Below, piece after piece: positions 46,786 to 58,960 of a DNA stretch of 64,000 bases (the stretch's first letter is position 1; each line of letters opens with the position of its first letter). Source of the stretch: Sorghum bicolor. Its lineage: Eukaryota; Streptophyta; Magnoliopsida; Poales; Poaceae. A program made the position numbers and the translations under genes. The stretch lies in NCBI RefSeq assembly GCF_000003195.3, contig NC_012872.2, forward strand, positions 18,556,491-18,620,490. Reading direction: 5' to 3'. Under the pieces are notes generated by a model that was not told the origin of the DNA, did not search any database, and saw only the letters and a program-made list of their open reading frames with translations.

Positions 46786-46825
46786 TCACCGTTTGTGAAG
46801 GCTTAACAACCTCGGTGCTCAAATT

Positions 46826-48898
46826 ATGGCTCAAATAGTGTTCAACCATGTTGGGGGCAAACCACCGTTCTTTGATGGCACAAGCTCTTTTGACTAGTGG
46901 AAGAGAAAAATGAAGATGTACCTTGGATCAATCAATGATAGAGTGTGGGAAGTCACGGAGAATGACTTTCTGATCCTTGACCCCGCAAACCCCACCGACA
47001 ATGAGAGAGCAAACAAGCAATGCAATACAATGGCTCTCAACACAAATGGCATTGATTCAAAGGTATTTGAACAAGTCAAAGATCTTGAGAGAGCAAGTGA
47101 AGTGTGGACAAGGCTAAAAGAAACATATGAGGGCACTACAACGGTAAAAAGTGCCAAACTGTATATGCTCAAGGACAAGCTATCCAACTTCAAGATGAAG
47201 GATGATGAGTCTATACCGGAGATGTTCTATAGGCTCCAAGTCATCATCAATGAACTCAAGGGCCTTGGTGAGAAAGTGAAAGATGAGGACTTCATTCACA
47301 AGTTCTTGATGTGCTTACCCAAGAGGTTCAAGACATTGAGAACAATCATCTTTAGAGGTGGATTGACGGGTGTATCTCCCAATGAGGTACTTGGAGATGT
47401 CATGACCGAAAATCAATACAATGACAATGATGATGATGAGGTCATGAAGAAGGATGATGATGATAAGAAGAAGAAGAGTGTAGCATTCAAAGCTAGCTCT
47501 TCATCCAAGAGCAAGAACAAGGGCAAGGCCAAGAAGGAAGAATCAAGTGATGAGGAGTGCTCCAATGATGATAGTGATGATGAAGCACTAGCACTCTTTG
47601 TTCGCAAATTTGGCAAGATGATGAAGAAGAAGGGCTACCATACAAGGAAGAGAAGGGACAACTCCAAGAACAAGGAATATGTGAGGCTATGCTACAAGTG
47701 CAAAAGCCCCGATCATATTGTGGCGGATTGTCCATACAATAGTGATCATGATGAGTATGACAAGAAGAACAAGAAAGAGAAGAAATAAAAGAAAGAGAAG
47801 AAGGTGGTCTTCAAGAAGAAGAAGAAGGGTGGATCCTATGTTGTGACATGGGATAGTGATGCTTCTTCGGATGATGATTCTAGTGATGATGACAAGGCAT
47901 CCAAGAAGAAGGCGCTTGCAAGCATTGCTATCAACAAGCCATCACTCTTCGACACTCCTTCATGCTTCATGGCCAAGGGCCACAAGGTACAATATGATGA
48001 GAGTGAAAGTGAAAGTGAACATGAACATGATAGTGATAGTGATGATGAAAATGAATTCACTAATGAACAACTCATGGACATGTTATAACAAGCCGATTCT
48101 CTTATTCAATCTAAAAACAAGAAGTGCAAAGAATTGGCCAAGAAGTTAAAAGCTCTTGAGCAATCATTTGATGAGCTCAATGCTAATCATGAGAGGCTAG
48201 TGGAAGCCCATGAGAAGCTTGGCAAGGCTCACACCAAGCTTGAGAAAGCTCACTCCTTGTTGTTAGAAGAGAACAAGGAAAAGGTTGTTGTATCATGTGA
48301 TATGGGCACAACATGTGACTTAATTAAAGAATCACCCAACCAACCTATTATTGTTGCCACTAACTCTTCTTGTAGGTCTTCATCCACTACCACCAACTCT
48401 ACCTCCACTTCTAGTGTTAGTGTCACTTGTGACACCTCACTAAAGGTTGAGAATGAGACACTCAAGAGAGAGGTGGATGAGCTCACTCATGCCCTAGGCA
48501 AAGCCTTTGGTGGTGAGGCCCGCTTGCTAAAGTGCTTGGGTAGCCAAAGGTTTTCTCTCAACAAAGAGGGATTAGGCTATACCCCCAAGAAGGGCAAGAC
48601 AGCTTTTGCAACTCACAAGCCTAGCTTTGTGAAGAGCAATGGTCGGTATTGCAACAAATGCAAGCAAGTTGGGCACCTAGAGCTTAATTGCAATAAAATG
48701 AACAAGAACAAGAAAATTGGTAATGTACCTTACATTCCTTTTGATTCTTGTTATGTGCTTACCAAGGTGAGAAGGGTGTGCATGCTAAGTTTGTTGGTAC
48801 ACCAATTGTGGGTCCAAACAAGAAGGCCATTTGGGTACCAAAAAGCTTAGTCACTAACCTCCAAGGACCCAAACAAGTATGGGTACCTAAGAAACATT
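46826..48898 (+). pseudogene. gag: gag of element F
   Basis: Starts MAQIVFNHVGGKPPFFDG. Stop TAG at 46895-46897 (FD*WKRKM, tyrosine expected). The gag domain follows (VWTRLKETYEG, LKGLGEKVKDEDFIHKFL), then a lysine- and aspartate-rich part and a zinc knuckle CYKCKSPDHIVADC at about 47692. Further stops at 47786-47788 and 48086-48088 in the same frame. A coiled-coil stretch follows (ALEQSFDELNANHERLVEAH, about 48150-48270), then a second knuckle CNKCKQVGHLELNC at about 48650. A frame slip near 48770 precedes the WVPK motifs, ending at 48898. Confidence 0.85.
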
Positions 48899-48909
48899 GA
48901 TTTATTTTG

Positions 48910-49160
48910 TAGGTAAACTATAAAGCCGGAGGAAGGCATTGGGTGCTTGATAGTGGGTGCACACAACACATGACCGGTGATTCAAGAATGTTCAATTCAA
49001 TCAATCCAAATGATGACAACGGTGTTGATAGTGTCACATTTGGTGACAATGGCAAAGGCAAGGTCAAAGGGCTTGGTAAAATTGCTATATCCAATGACTT
49101 GAGCATTTCCAATGTGATACTAGTAGAGAGCTTGAACTTCAACTAGCTATCCGTAGCTCA
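48910..49160 (+). pseudogene. pol: Protease of element F
   Basis: Reads GGRHWVLDSGCTQHMTGD at about 48931, the copia-type aspartic protease active site (DSG), through GKIAISNDLSISNVILVESL. A TAG at 49144-49146 (SLNFN*LSVAQL) breaks the frame right before the integrase pre-domain. Confidence 0.85.
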
Positions 49161-50532
49161 ACTTTCTGATCTTGGTTTCAAATGCATATTTGGAGTTCAT
49201 GATGTAGAGATCATAAGTGTAGATGGCTCAAACTTGATATTCAAAGGCTTTAGATATGAGAATCTATACTTGGTTGATTTCAACGCTAGTGAAGCTCAAT
49301 TATCAACATGCTTGCTCACTAAATCTAGCATGGCTTGGTTATGGCATAGAAGGCTTGGTCATGTTGGAATGAAACAATTGAACAAGTTAGTCAAGCATGA
49401 TCTTGTTAGAGGCTTGAAAGATGTGACATTTGAGAAAGACAAGCTTTGTAGTGCATGTCAAACCGGAAAGCAAGTTGGCAACACTCATCCAAAGAAGAGC
49501 ATCATGAGTACATGCAAGGCATTTGAGTTGTTGCACATGGACTTATTTGGACCAACCACATACACAAGCATTGGTGGAAATAAATATGGATTTGTGATAG
49601 TGAATGATTTCACAAGATACACATGGGTATTCTTTCTTAGTGACAAGAGTGATGCTTTTGCAACCTTCAAATCATTTGTCAAGAGAATACACAAGTTTGA
49701 AACAACCATCAAGAAAGTGAGAAGTGACAATGGAAGTGAATTCAAGAATACAAGAGTTGATGAGCTCTGTGATGAATTTGGCATTAGGCATCAATTCTCG
49801 GCCAAGTACACTCCACAATCAAATGGTCTTGTTGAAAGGAAGAATAGAACCTTGATTGACATGGCAAGATCAATGTTGAGTGAGTACAATGTGAGTCATT
49901 CTTTTTGGGCCGAAGCAATCAACACGACTTGCTACTGTAGCAACCGACTCTATTGTCACCCAATGATGGAGAAGACACCATATGAGCTCTTGAATGGAAG
50001 AAAGCCCAATATTGCATACTTTCGGGTTTTTGGTTGCAAATGCTACATATTGAAGAAAGGCTCTAGATTGAGTAAATTTGAAAAGAAATGTGATGAAGGA
50101 TTCTTGCTTGGTTACTCAACTACTAGCAAAGCTTATAGAGTGTGGAATTTAGCTAGTGGTACTCTTGAGGAGGTGCATGATGTTGAGTTTGATGAAACCA
50201 ATGGCTCTCAAGAGGAAGATGAGAATCTAGATGATGTGAGAGGCACTCAATTGGCCGATGCAATGAAGAATATGGACATTGGTGACTTAAGGCCTAGAGA
50301 GGTGATTGATGTTGAAGATGACAAAGATCAAGTGCTTCCTACCTCTAATGTGCAAGCTAGTGGTTCTCATGATCAAAACCAAGCTAGTACAAGTGGCACA
50401 CAAGTGCAAGATCGACAAGCTAGTACATCATCTCATGATCAACCAAGTGCAAGCAATCAAGTGCAAATACTCCAACCAACAAATATTGCAAGAAATCATC
50501 CATTGGATCACATCATTGGTGATATTCAATGA
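49161..50532 (+). pseudogene. pol: Integrase of element F
   Basis: Zinc-binding domain WLWHRRLGH...CSACQTGKQ, then catalytic core with HMDLFGP (D), VRSDNGSEF (D) and SNGLVERKNRT (E), then the C-terminal GYSTTSKAYRVWN block and an acidic, serine-rich linker. A frame of 432 codons is open from 49234. It ends at a TGA at 50530-50532 (IQ*GVQTRSR, arginine expected from CGA) that separates integrase from RT. Confidence 0.9.
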
Positions 50533-51228
50533 GGAGTGCAAACTAGATCAAGACTAGCATCATTTTGTGAGCATTTCTCCTTTGTGTCTCACATTGAGCA
50601 AAAGAAGATTAATGAAGCATTGAGAGATGTTGATTGGGTTAATGCTATGCATGAAGAGCTTAACAATTTCAAGAGAAATCAAGTATGGGAATTAGTTGAG
50701 AGGCCTAGTGATCACAATGTCATTGGTACTAGATGGGTCTTTCGCAACAAGCAAGATCAAGATGGGATAGTTGTAAGAAACAAAGCAAGATTGGTAGCTC
50801 AAGGCTATACTCAAGTTGAAGGTCTTGACTTTGGTGAAACATATGCCCCGGTTGCAAGATTGGAAGCAATTAGGATCTTGTTGGCCTATGCTTGTGCTCA
50901 TAACATCAAGCTATACCAAATGGATGTCAAGAGTGCATTTCTCAATGGATATATCAATGAAGAAGTATATGTTGAGCAACCTCCCGGTTTTGAAGATGAC
51001 AAGAAACCCAACCATGTTTACAAGCTAAGAAAGGCATTGTATGGTTTGAAGCAAGCACCTAGAGAATGGTATGAGAGATTGAGAGATTTCTTACTCTCTA
51101 AAGGTTTCAAGATGGGCAAGGTTGACACCACTCTCTTCACCAAGAGGATTGGCAAGGACTTGTTTGTGTTGCAAATCTATGTTGATGATATCATATTTGG
51201 AGAGCTAATGAGTTTGAGATGTCAATGA
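50533..51228 (+). pseudogene. pol: Reverse transcriptase of element F, with deletion
   Basis: Copia [69 protein letters not shown] and the catalytic YVDDIIFG at about 51178. Directly after IIFG the frame jumps: the residues that normally follow are missing and the text resumes as [12 protein letters not shown] in another frame. So a short deletion with frame change lies near 51200. Confidence 0.9.
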
Positions 51229-52091
51229 TTGGAGAGCTTAGTTACTTCCTTGGTCTTCAAATCAAGCAATTAAAGAATGGTACATTTGTGAGTCAAGGCA
51301 AGTACATAAAAGACATGCTCAAGAAGTTTGGTATGGATGATGCAAAATCAATTAGCACTCCAATGGGAACAAATGGAAACCTAGATAGTGATTCAAGTGG
51401 AAACATGGTGGATCAAAAGTTATATCGGTCTATGATTGGATGCTTACTCTATGTGACCGCATCAAGATCGGATGTCATGTTTAGTGTATGCATGTGTGCA
51501 AGATTTCAAGCCTCACCAAGAGAAAGTCATTTGAAAGCAACAAAGAGAATATTGACGTACTTGAAGCATACACAAAATGTTAGTTTATGGTATCCCAAAG
51601 GTGCAAAGTTTGAACTTGTTGGATATTCCGACTCGGACTATGCGGGATGCAAAGTTGAGAGAAGAAGCACATCGGGCACATGTCAACTATTGGGAAGATC
51701 ACTTGTCTCATGGTCATCCAAGAAACAAAATAGTGTTGCACTATCAACCGCCGAAGTGGAGTACATTGCGGCCGGTAGTTGTTGTGCACAAATCCTATGG
51801 ATGAAGGCAACATTGAAGGACTTTGGAATCAATTTCAAAGAAGTGCCATTGCTATGTGACAATGAAAGTGCCGTGAAGCTCACCAACAATCCAGTTCAAC
51901 ATTCAAGAACAAAGCATATAGATGTCCGCCATCATTTCATAAGAGATCACCAACAAAAAGGGGACATTTGCATTGAGAGTATAGGCACTGATGATCAACT
52001 TGCCGATATATTCACCAAGGCACTTGATGAGAAGAGGTTTTGCAAGCTAAGGAATGAATTGAACATACTTGACTTTTCAAATATGTGTTGA
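51219..52091 (+). pseudogene. pol: RT C-terminal part and RNase H of element F
   Basis: Open frame of 290 codons. RT end (LGLQIKQLKNGTFVSQGKY), then RNase H with GYSDSDYAGC, STAEVEYIAA, LLCDNESAVKL and the typical copia end SRTKHIDVRHHFIRD...DIFTKAL. Catalytic acidic residues D, E and D are present. Stop TGA at 52089-52091. Confidence 0.9.
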
Positions 52092-53207
52092 TGCACCCCC
52101 ATTATATGACATGCCTCTCCTTCAAGCAAAGCAAGGTAAAATTGTTTGACATGTCATCCATCTTTGCTAAGGACTTGTTTAGTGCATCTAGTCATTCGTT
52201 ACATGTCTTAGGCTCATTCATGAAAATCAAATGAACTTGATGCTTGTATGGTACCACTATTGCTTCTATGCTTGACTTAATCTAGTGGTAGCATATGACA
52301 TGTTTGTGGGCTTGCAATCCTAGTGTTTGATCTAGAATATGAGCTATAAGTGTTTAACTCAACATGGTACAAGATAACCCTCATTTGGAGGTGTGAAGAA
52401 GCTTGTCCTTGGATCAAACCGAGTTAAATATCTTAGGCAAGTAATCTAGATTGGACCAATTTGGTAAAATGATCTCACTTCACATGGTTTCACACTAACC
52501 TTTCTAAAATTTGAGCTCACCTTTTGTGGTCTTTGATGACAAAGGGGGAGAGAATTTCCCAAAGATTAAAGATAGGGGAGTAACATCATAAAAGAAGGTA
52601 ACATGATAAAAGAAGGGGATCAATTAAAATTTTGAAGCACACAAGTAGGGGGAGCAAGCTCATAAACTTGTATGTTGCATTTGTATGTGCATCACATATG
52701 GTTGCTTGCATTTGCATTTAGCTTTAGAAGCTTTCTCTCTGATGCCTTGCTTGTGAGGTGTATGCTAGTTGTAGGCTTGATTGATGAAATGAAGAACTAA
52801 CATGCATAGATAGTGTAACTAGACTTTTAGTTGTTTCACAAGTGGTACTAGAACCTTGTTTATAATGTTGATCTCACGAGGTGTTCTAGTTTTGTGAATG
52901 GCTAGTTACTAATGGTGCTAAGGATGGTGTATATTGGCAACTCCGTTTGGTATCACGCTTCAAAGGTCCATTCTTTACACCTTAGCATCATTTTGGTAGA
53001 AATTGACTCCTATATTTCCTATTCAAGCATATGTGCAAGCTTTCAAATCCAGACTCCTAGCACATATGCAGGGGTAGCAATTGCTACCAATTCGGGTTTA
53101 TGAAACTTGTCCATAACCTTTGCACATGGTAAAATGCTTGGACAAGCAACATGAATCCAAGAAATTTTTATTGAAAATCTTTGTAAAAAGGGTTGTCATC
53201 AATTACC
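52092..53207 (+). other. Non-coding region between pol and 3' LTR of F
   Basis: 1.1 kb without a supported frame. Contains two purine tracts, AAAGGGGGAGAG at 52541 and AAGTAGGGGGAGCAAG at 52643, besides the one at the LTR. No envelope-like gene. Confidence 0.65.
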
Positions 53208-53221
53208 AAAAAGGGGGAGAT
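53208..53221 (+). promoter_or_regulatory. Polypurine tract of element F
   Basis: AAAAAGGGGGAGAT immediately before the TGAAAG start of the 3' LTR. Confidence 0.8.
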
Positions 53222-55176
53222 TGAAAGCCCTAGTTTGGTTTTGGATAACTGATGAAACCCTAGCACTAACCTCTATACTAAGTGTGTGTAGACTTAATGA
53301 GGTTGGTACATGCCAAGTGATGGAGCAAGTAATGATCATGGTGCTGATGGTGATGACCACAAGATGATAAAGTGCTCAACTTGGAAAAGAAGAAAGAGAA
53401 AAACAAAACCCTATGGAGATCAAGGCAAAGGTATTGCTTAGGGTTTTGGTTTTGGTGATCAAGACACCATAGAGGGTGTGATCATATTTAGGATAGATAG
53501 CCGTACTATAAAGAGGGGAATTCTTTGGCTAAGCGGTTATCAAGTGCCACTAGGTGTCATTGTTCATGTGCATGCATTTAGAACCTAGTGAGCTAACTTA
53601 ACTCCTTTAAAGAAATTGTTTGTGAAAATGCTAACACACGTGCACACTTGTTGGTACACACGTTGTGGTGTTGGCACACTTTGAGAAGGAGGTGGAGTTT
53701 GAAGAGTAGAGAGAGGATGGGTTCCTCTCTCCCTCCCACCGAGCTTGCGAGGCGGGATTCGGCGCTTTTCGAGAAAATGAAGTGCATATTTTCTATTGCG
53801 CCGGTGGGAAAATTGGAGAAGTCACGGGAGTGTTTCTCGCTGAGGAACACTCACCGGACGCTGGCTCAGAGGCACCGGACGCTGTGTCTGAGCGTCCGGT
53901 GTGCAGGCTGCTTGGCTCAGCTAGGGTTAGGCACTGGACGTCAGGCACTGGACGCAAGCTGGAGCGTCTGGTGGTCTGAGTCCGGTGTCCACGTGTTTTG
54001 CAAACCTCTCTGGGTGTGGGTCCGGTGAGCACCGGACGCTCAGGGTGCATCCGATGGCTTGCGTCCGGTGACCCGCAGGTTTGCGGAGCTCTCTGCGCAT
54101 GAGTCCAGTGTGCACCGGACGCGTCCGGTGCTAACTTGCTCAGCGTCCGACGCTCTGCAGGTTACCGTTAGACTCTGACACGCGGCTGACTTTGGAGCAC
54201 CGGACGCAGGTGTTGAGCGTCCGGTGCCCCTTTAAGAGCGTCCGGTGACCCCGTGTTTTGCCCAGTGAAAGAGCCAACGGCTCTATTTGTTTGAGGGGCT
54301 ATAAATACGTGTTTGGCCGGCTTGGGGCTCACACTCTTGACATTCTAGTATACATAACTTCCTTGTGAGCCTAAGCAAACACCTCCCACTCATCTCCTTC
54401 ATAGATTATACATCTTTGTGAGATTGGGAGTGATTCCAAGTGCATTTGCTTGAGTGATTGCATCTAGTGGCACTTGGGGATCGATTTAGCTGCGGTTTTC
54501 TTGTTACTCTTGGTGGTTGCCGCCACCTAGACGGCTTGGAGCAGCAGAGGAGGATTGGCACGAGTTGGTGATTGTTCGTGGCCATCTCTCGGTGATTGTG
54601 AGGGGTCTTGTACCTTCCCCGGCGGAGAGCCAAAAGGTAACTCTAGTAAAGTGCTCGTGTCATTGAGTTACCTCACTTGTGGGTAGGTTCTTGTGGTGTC
54701 CTAGTGAGGACGAGGTTCGTGCTACACCTCTTAGCCACCGAACCACCAAGTGTTGGTCGACACAACGGGGACGTAGCGTGCTGGCAAGCACGTGAACCTC
54801 GGGAGAAAAATTGTGAGTCTCCATTGTGATTGTTCATTGGATTTCTCCCGGTGATTGGACTTCATTTTATTGATTGGTTCATCCCTTCTACGCGGCGGTA
54901 TAAAGTTCAAACCATCTCTTTACATTCCCGCAAACTAGAGTAGCTTACTTACTTGTTTAGAAACTTTAGGTAGCTTTCTAGTGTAAGTAGTGACATAGCT
55001 CTTGTGTGCCTAGTGATTATATCAACTAGAATTGTTGGATAGGTGGCTTGCAAACACCCCATTAGAGCTAGAGCAAAAAGCTTTGCTTTGTTATTTACTA
55101 ACCTCTTGCTCTAGTGAGTTTGTAGAATTTTTAAATAGGCTATTCACCCCCCCTCTAGCCATATTAGGACCTTTCA
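53222..55176 (+). mobile_element. 3' LTR of element F
   Basis: 1,955 bases, TGAAAG...CTTTCA, followed by the GATGG duplication. Scattered substitutions against the 5' LTR, plus the extra palindrome copy near 54120. Confidence 0.92.
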
Positions 55177-55181
55177 GATGG

Positions 55182-56000
55182 GTGGATCGTACTCGTCTTT
55201 TCCCATGTCAATAACCTGAATGATCGTCTATTTTGACAGGGACATCAATTACTATACCTTCAACCTTTCGGAATGTCTGATCTGCCATCTGGAGCTGAAT
55301 GTATGTCGGTTTTAGGGGCATGGTTCCAAACAGGAGCTAATAGGTGATTGCGGCCATTATGTTGACGCCTGACCCGGTGTTTTAAAGCGTCTTCTGGAAG
55401 TTGTATTCATTAATGGAGCACTGGATGCTTGGCATACCTAGGTCGTCCTTTTTGGTCAGGAACAGTGACTTAAGTCGACGATCTTGACCTCCTTGAACTG
55501 CAGTGACCATCTTAGCTGACTCGATCCACATTTGCTTGTTCCTATTTCTCCTTTTGGTCCTCTTCCTTGGTTCATGTCGGGATTGCTCTGAGATTTGTGT
55601 AATCTTATTCTCAAAGGAAAACGTCTCCTTCCTTCCCTTTATGTAGAAACTGATCTTGTCAGCACTAGCGTAGATGACAGCTCCAGATGTGTTCAGGAAT
55701 GGCCTCCCTAGGATGATGGGTGCCCTCTCATCAGTACCAGTCTCTATCACCACGAAGTCTGCTTGAGTGTATAAGGTACCAACTCGGACGTAGAGGTTCT
55801 TCAATATTCCCTTTTGGAAACTTAGTGTCTGATCTGCAAGCTGCAAATACATGGTTGTTTCTCATAAAGGATGTGTAAAGAATTTTTCATAGAGTACCCT
55901 TGGGCATAATGTTGACGCTGGAGCCAAAGTCGCAGAGTGCTTCTGGGAAGTCCACCATGCCGATGGGGATCGGGATGACGGGGCATCCTGGACTGTCTCA
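55182..56000 (-). pseudogene. Tandem protease units of element D (unit 1 complete, unit 2 N-terminal half)
   Basis: Unit 1: IPIGMVDFPEALCDFGSSVNIM (active site DFGSS, about 55900-55960), then ADQTLSF, VRVGTLY, FVVIETGTDERAPIILGRPF and FLNTSGAVIY, then a basic tail KRTKRRNRNKQ. Unit 2 starts at about 55440: IQCSINEYNFQKTL, a stop, then NTGSGVNIMAAI, QMADQTFRKVEGIVIDVPV, a frame slip, and VIDMGKDEYDPPII, where F splits it. Unit 2's catalytic aspartate is replaced by asparagine. The two units including the basic tail are parallel, so this is a segmental duplication inside the element. This is the protease type preceding RT in Athila elements, but RT is absent. Confidence 0.7.
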
Positions 56001-57821
56001 CTTGACCGACAGAAGGTCAGTAATTACTTTCACAATGGGATTACTCCAGTAGTTACGTCCTCAAGCATCTCAGGGTAGTGATTGCCTGAGTGTCCAGTAT
56101 CTCTAGTGTGTTTGTGCTCGTAGATCTAGGTTCTTCACTTAGTGGAGTCTGGGAGTTGTAAAAGTCCTTCATATTTTGTTTGAAGTATACCTACTCATAG
56201 AGACAAGGCAGAGATCAAGTGCATGGGCCCTGTTGGTGGAAAAGACCAACAGAACCAAAAGTGTATTTATTCTTCTCTAACCTTAAGCATAGTGAGCAAG
56301 ACAAAGTTGATGGATAATAAGATCATGAGTGTAGCATTTAAAACATTTGTTAGATCAGATCGCTCAACCTAATGGAAAGATAATTTATCTATACTTATGT
56401 TTATATATATATCTTCCAAAGATTGAATGTGCAACATTTTAGTTCATATGATTAGGAGTATGGTATCACAAAGGTGGAAGGACTAAACATATTGAATTGA
56501 TTGGGTTGGTTAATCTAGAGATGTAAATCATACATGTTTGTCTCTTTTATTCATGTGAACGCTAGAACCAAGGAGAAGCTTATAAAATTGATAGTCAAGT
56601 ACCTTAAGATGTTACCTTACTTGAAGAGTGATGGTACAGTATCAGCTTGTGGAAGCTTTCCTTTCTTAGCGGTTGTGCAACGTGTTTGTGGCACCCTCCA
56701 TGGATCATCTCTTGTGAGCTATGTCTTCCTTGTGTAAATTGTTAACCTTCATGTGTCTCTCTCTTTGTCTCCAATGTGAGTTCATCTCAGGACTTCCCAG
56801 GTCGAGATTGAAAGTTTTCCTGCAGGGCTTAGTCCAACAAAATATCCAATATCTACTATAGCATAATATCGGCTCAAAGATCAACCTAGACACCATGTCT
56901 AATTTGATTTAGGAGGGCATTTTAACCTAAGCACCAAACTTGATTTAAAAACCCTTGGAAGTAAGATCATCATTCCTAAACTAAGCACCATGCTTAATTA
57001 AGAGATAAATGAAACTACTCCAAACCTAGACATATACTAAAGCAAATAAAGGTAGCATGAGAGCATTTATAGAGATCTACTCAAGTGGAGATGAAGTAGT
57101 GTGATTAGTATTTAACAAATTGAGCATGTCTCAAAGGTAGGGACAACCAACATAGCAACATGGCAAAGGATGTTTTTATGTAAAGTACTCCCCCAAGCTT
57201 GAATTTTGCAAAATTCAAGTTTGGATGAATTTAATTCAATGTTGTATGATGATTGGTTGGACATACCTTGTGCTTGTCATTTATCTGATCTTCTTGCTCC
57301 AATCCTGGAAAGGTTAGTGACAAGAATACCCAAAGGAATTTTTTTTACAATTATCCTTATATGCTCAATACACAAGGTAATATTGCAAATAATTAAAAGC
57401 TCATGTTACGATCTGATCAGTGCTTATTTTAGGACACTAAGCTTGTCCTTGGGAAACCATCAATTTATGTCGGCGAAGTGGTTCCCCTCCAACGCTGACC
57501 TATATCAAGATCAACTCAAAGAGATCTGCAATATTTAATATAGACATATGCATCGACAACCACCCTTTTAAAGTTTTTATAAATAGAAAGGATGAGGGGG
57601 TTGGAGATCTCGAATGTGGTGATGTTGGAAAAACCAATGGATTGAAAAGATGTTGCATATGAGCATGGAGTAAATGAAGTGGCTATGAAATAAATTCCAT
57701 GCTCATTAATGCTTAGAGTGAAATCCATGTGGTATGATGAAAATGATAAGGTGAGTGTGGTAAAAAAGGAAAAGAAAAAGGATACATGGACGACTTGGTT
57801 CGAAACTAGCACAGCTACCAT
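56001..57821 (-). other. Leader and spacer of element D
   Basis: 1.8 kb between primer site and protease unit 1. Minus-strand frames near 57516-57821 and 56705-56896 lack gag features. A purine-tract-like AGCTTGGGGGAG lies at about 57188. No zinc knuckle was found where gag is expected. Confidence 0.55.
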
Positions 57822-57839
57822 TCCCCGGCAACGGCGCCA
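57822..57839 (-). promoter_or_regulatory. Primer binding site of element D
   Basis: TGGCGCCGTTGCCGGGGA on the minus strand, seven bases after the LTR end. This primer site is typical of Athila-type and related plant Ty3 elements. Confidence 0.8.
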
Positions 57840-57846
57840 GAAAGCT

Positions 57847-58960
57847 TGTTGGGTATTTTAAACGCAAACAGAAAAATCCGCAAGCGCACGGATACCGATG
57901 TAGCTTTCACCCGGGAGTATTCGAGAGTATCGATTTTCCACAGAGAACGTGAGTGTACTAATTAAGAATCAAGATCGCCCAAGGATAACTATATAATTAT
58001 TTTTTGGGTGGGAAGAGAGGAAGTTTCCTGAGAGTTCTCTAGTTGATCTAAGAATCAAGAATTACTTCGAGATTATTTATATCGGGACATCAGAGCACTA
58101 ACCACAGTAAGAGATGAGAAGGGGGCTAGGAAGGTCTGACTACGGTCCTACAAACACCGATCCGAACGAGGTGGAATACGTCGATCGTTAGGGCTGTCAC
58201 TACCCTAAGGCTACCACAACAATCCGCAGGATTGGGTGCAATTCCAGGTAATCGCAAGACTAAACACCACGTATAATCTATTAATTACTACTCTAGTGTT
58301 ATAAAGACTAGAGAACTTGATGCAAGCGGGAATCCAATAAATAACTTGAATGTAAATAAAAGTAATTAAAGAACTCAGGAATTATGAATTGAAGAACCTG
58401 GAGAACGATGAAGAACGAACAAGATGCTGCAAAAGTATAATGTTGAGGAAGATCCGACAGATCCGGCTCCTCCTCCGCTCTCCTCTTCTCTCTCTCCCTA
58501 TTTTCTATATTACAACTAGAACTAACTAGAACTAGAACTAGAACTAGAGGAACTAGAACTAGAACTAGATGAACTAGAACTGGATCTAGATGAACTAGAG
58601 GTAGAACTAGCAGAACTAGAGGGATCCTCTCTACTTGGATGAAGAATTGAAACCCTAACTTTAATTCTATAAAAGAGGTATGATCTCCAGGGGCCAGGGG
58701 GTCTGGTTTTATAGTCCCTTCAAGTGAATATGGGCCGTTGGATCAAACCGATATTGATTGAACAGTTATCCTTGATCCCTTAGGTCGGTGGAGCAATATC
58801 CCAAAAGAGAGTCCTGATTGGACTCTGGTTGAAGGCGGGCGCCCAGGAAAGGAGGGCGGGCGCCCTGTCCCTGAGTCCTCTCGGCCTCCGCTTCCTTCCC
58901 GTGGCTTCTGGAGTCTTCTAGATGTTAGAAAATTGCACAGCACGTTAATATCTCTATGTA
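57847..58960 (-). mobile_element. 5' LTR of element D, cut by element E
   Basis: Matches 40985-42060 of the 3' LTR; homology ends at TATCTCTATGTA, where the LTR of E begins. About 185 bases of the LTR start (minus) are missing here and should lie beyond E. Near the internal end the two LTR copies differ (TGTTGGCGCAAATAG against TGTTGGGTATTTTAAACGCA). Confidence 0.85.

Larger units (their letters stand above)
44839..55176 (+). mobile_element. Element F: full-length Sirevirus (Ty1/copia), decayed
   Basis: 10,338 bases flanked by GATGG (44834-44838, 55177-55181). LTRs start TGAAAG and end CTTTCA. Primer site for initiator tRNA-Met, gag with zinc knuckles, protease, integrase, RT and RNase H in copia order. 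Gag motifs (WVPKS, GPKQVWVPKK), several purine tracts before the 3' LTR and clusters of CACCGGAC/GTCCGGTG palindromes in the LTRs are features described for Sireviruses. It carries stops in gag, a frame slip near 48770, two stops in pol and a deletion in RT. Confidence 0.92.
40985..58960 (-). mobile_element. Element D: Athila-type element with two protease units and no RT
   Basis: Minus-strand element inserted in B's integrase. 5' LTR 58960-57847 (its first part cut by E), primer site 57839-57822, leader and spacer, two protease-like units (about 56000-55182 and 44838-44462), a long non-coding stretch, polypurine tract and 3' LTR 42246-40985. Without F the interior is about 5.3 kb. No gag zinc knuckle, RT, RNase H or integrase was found, so it is non-autonomous. 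F is inserted at 44839-55176. Confidence 0.8.

Noticed and set aside
57516..57821. 101-codon minus-strand frame next to D's primer site, candidate gag
   Set aside because: Position would suit gag, but it is hydrophobic and aromatic-rich, with no basic region or zinc knuckle.
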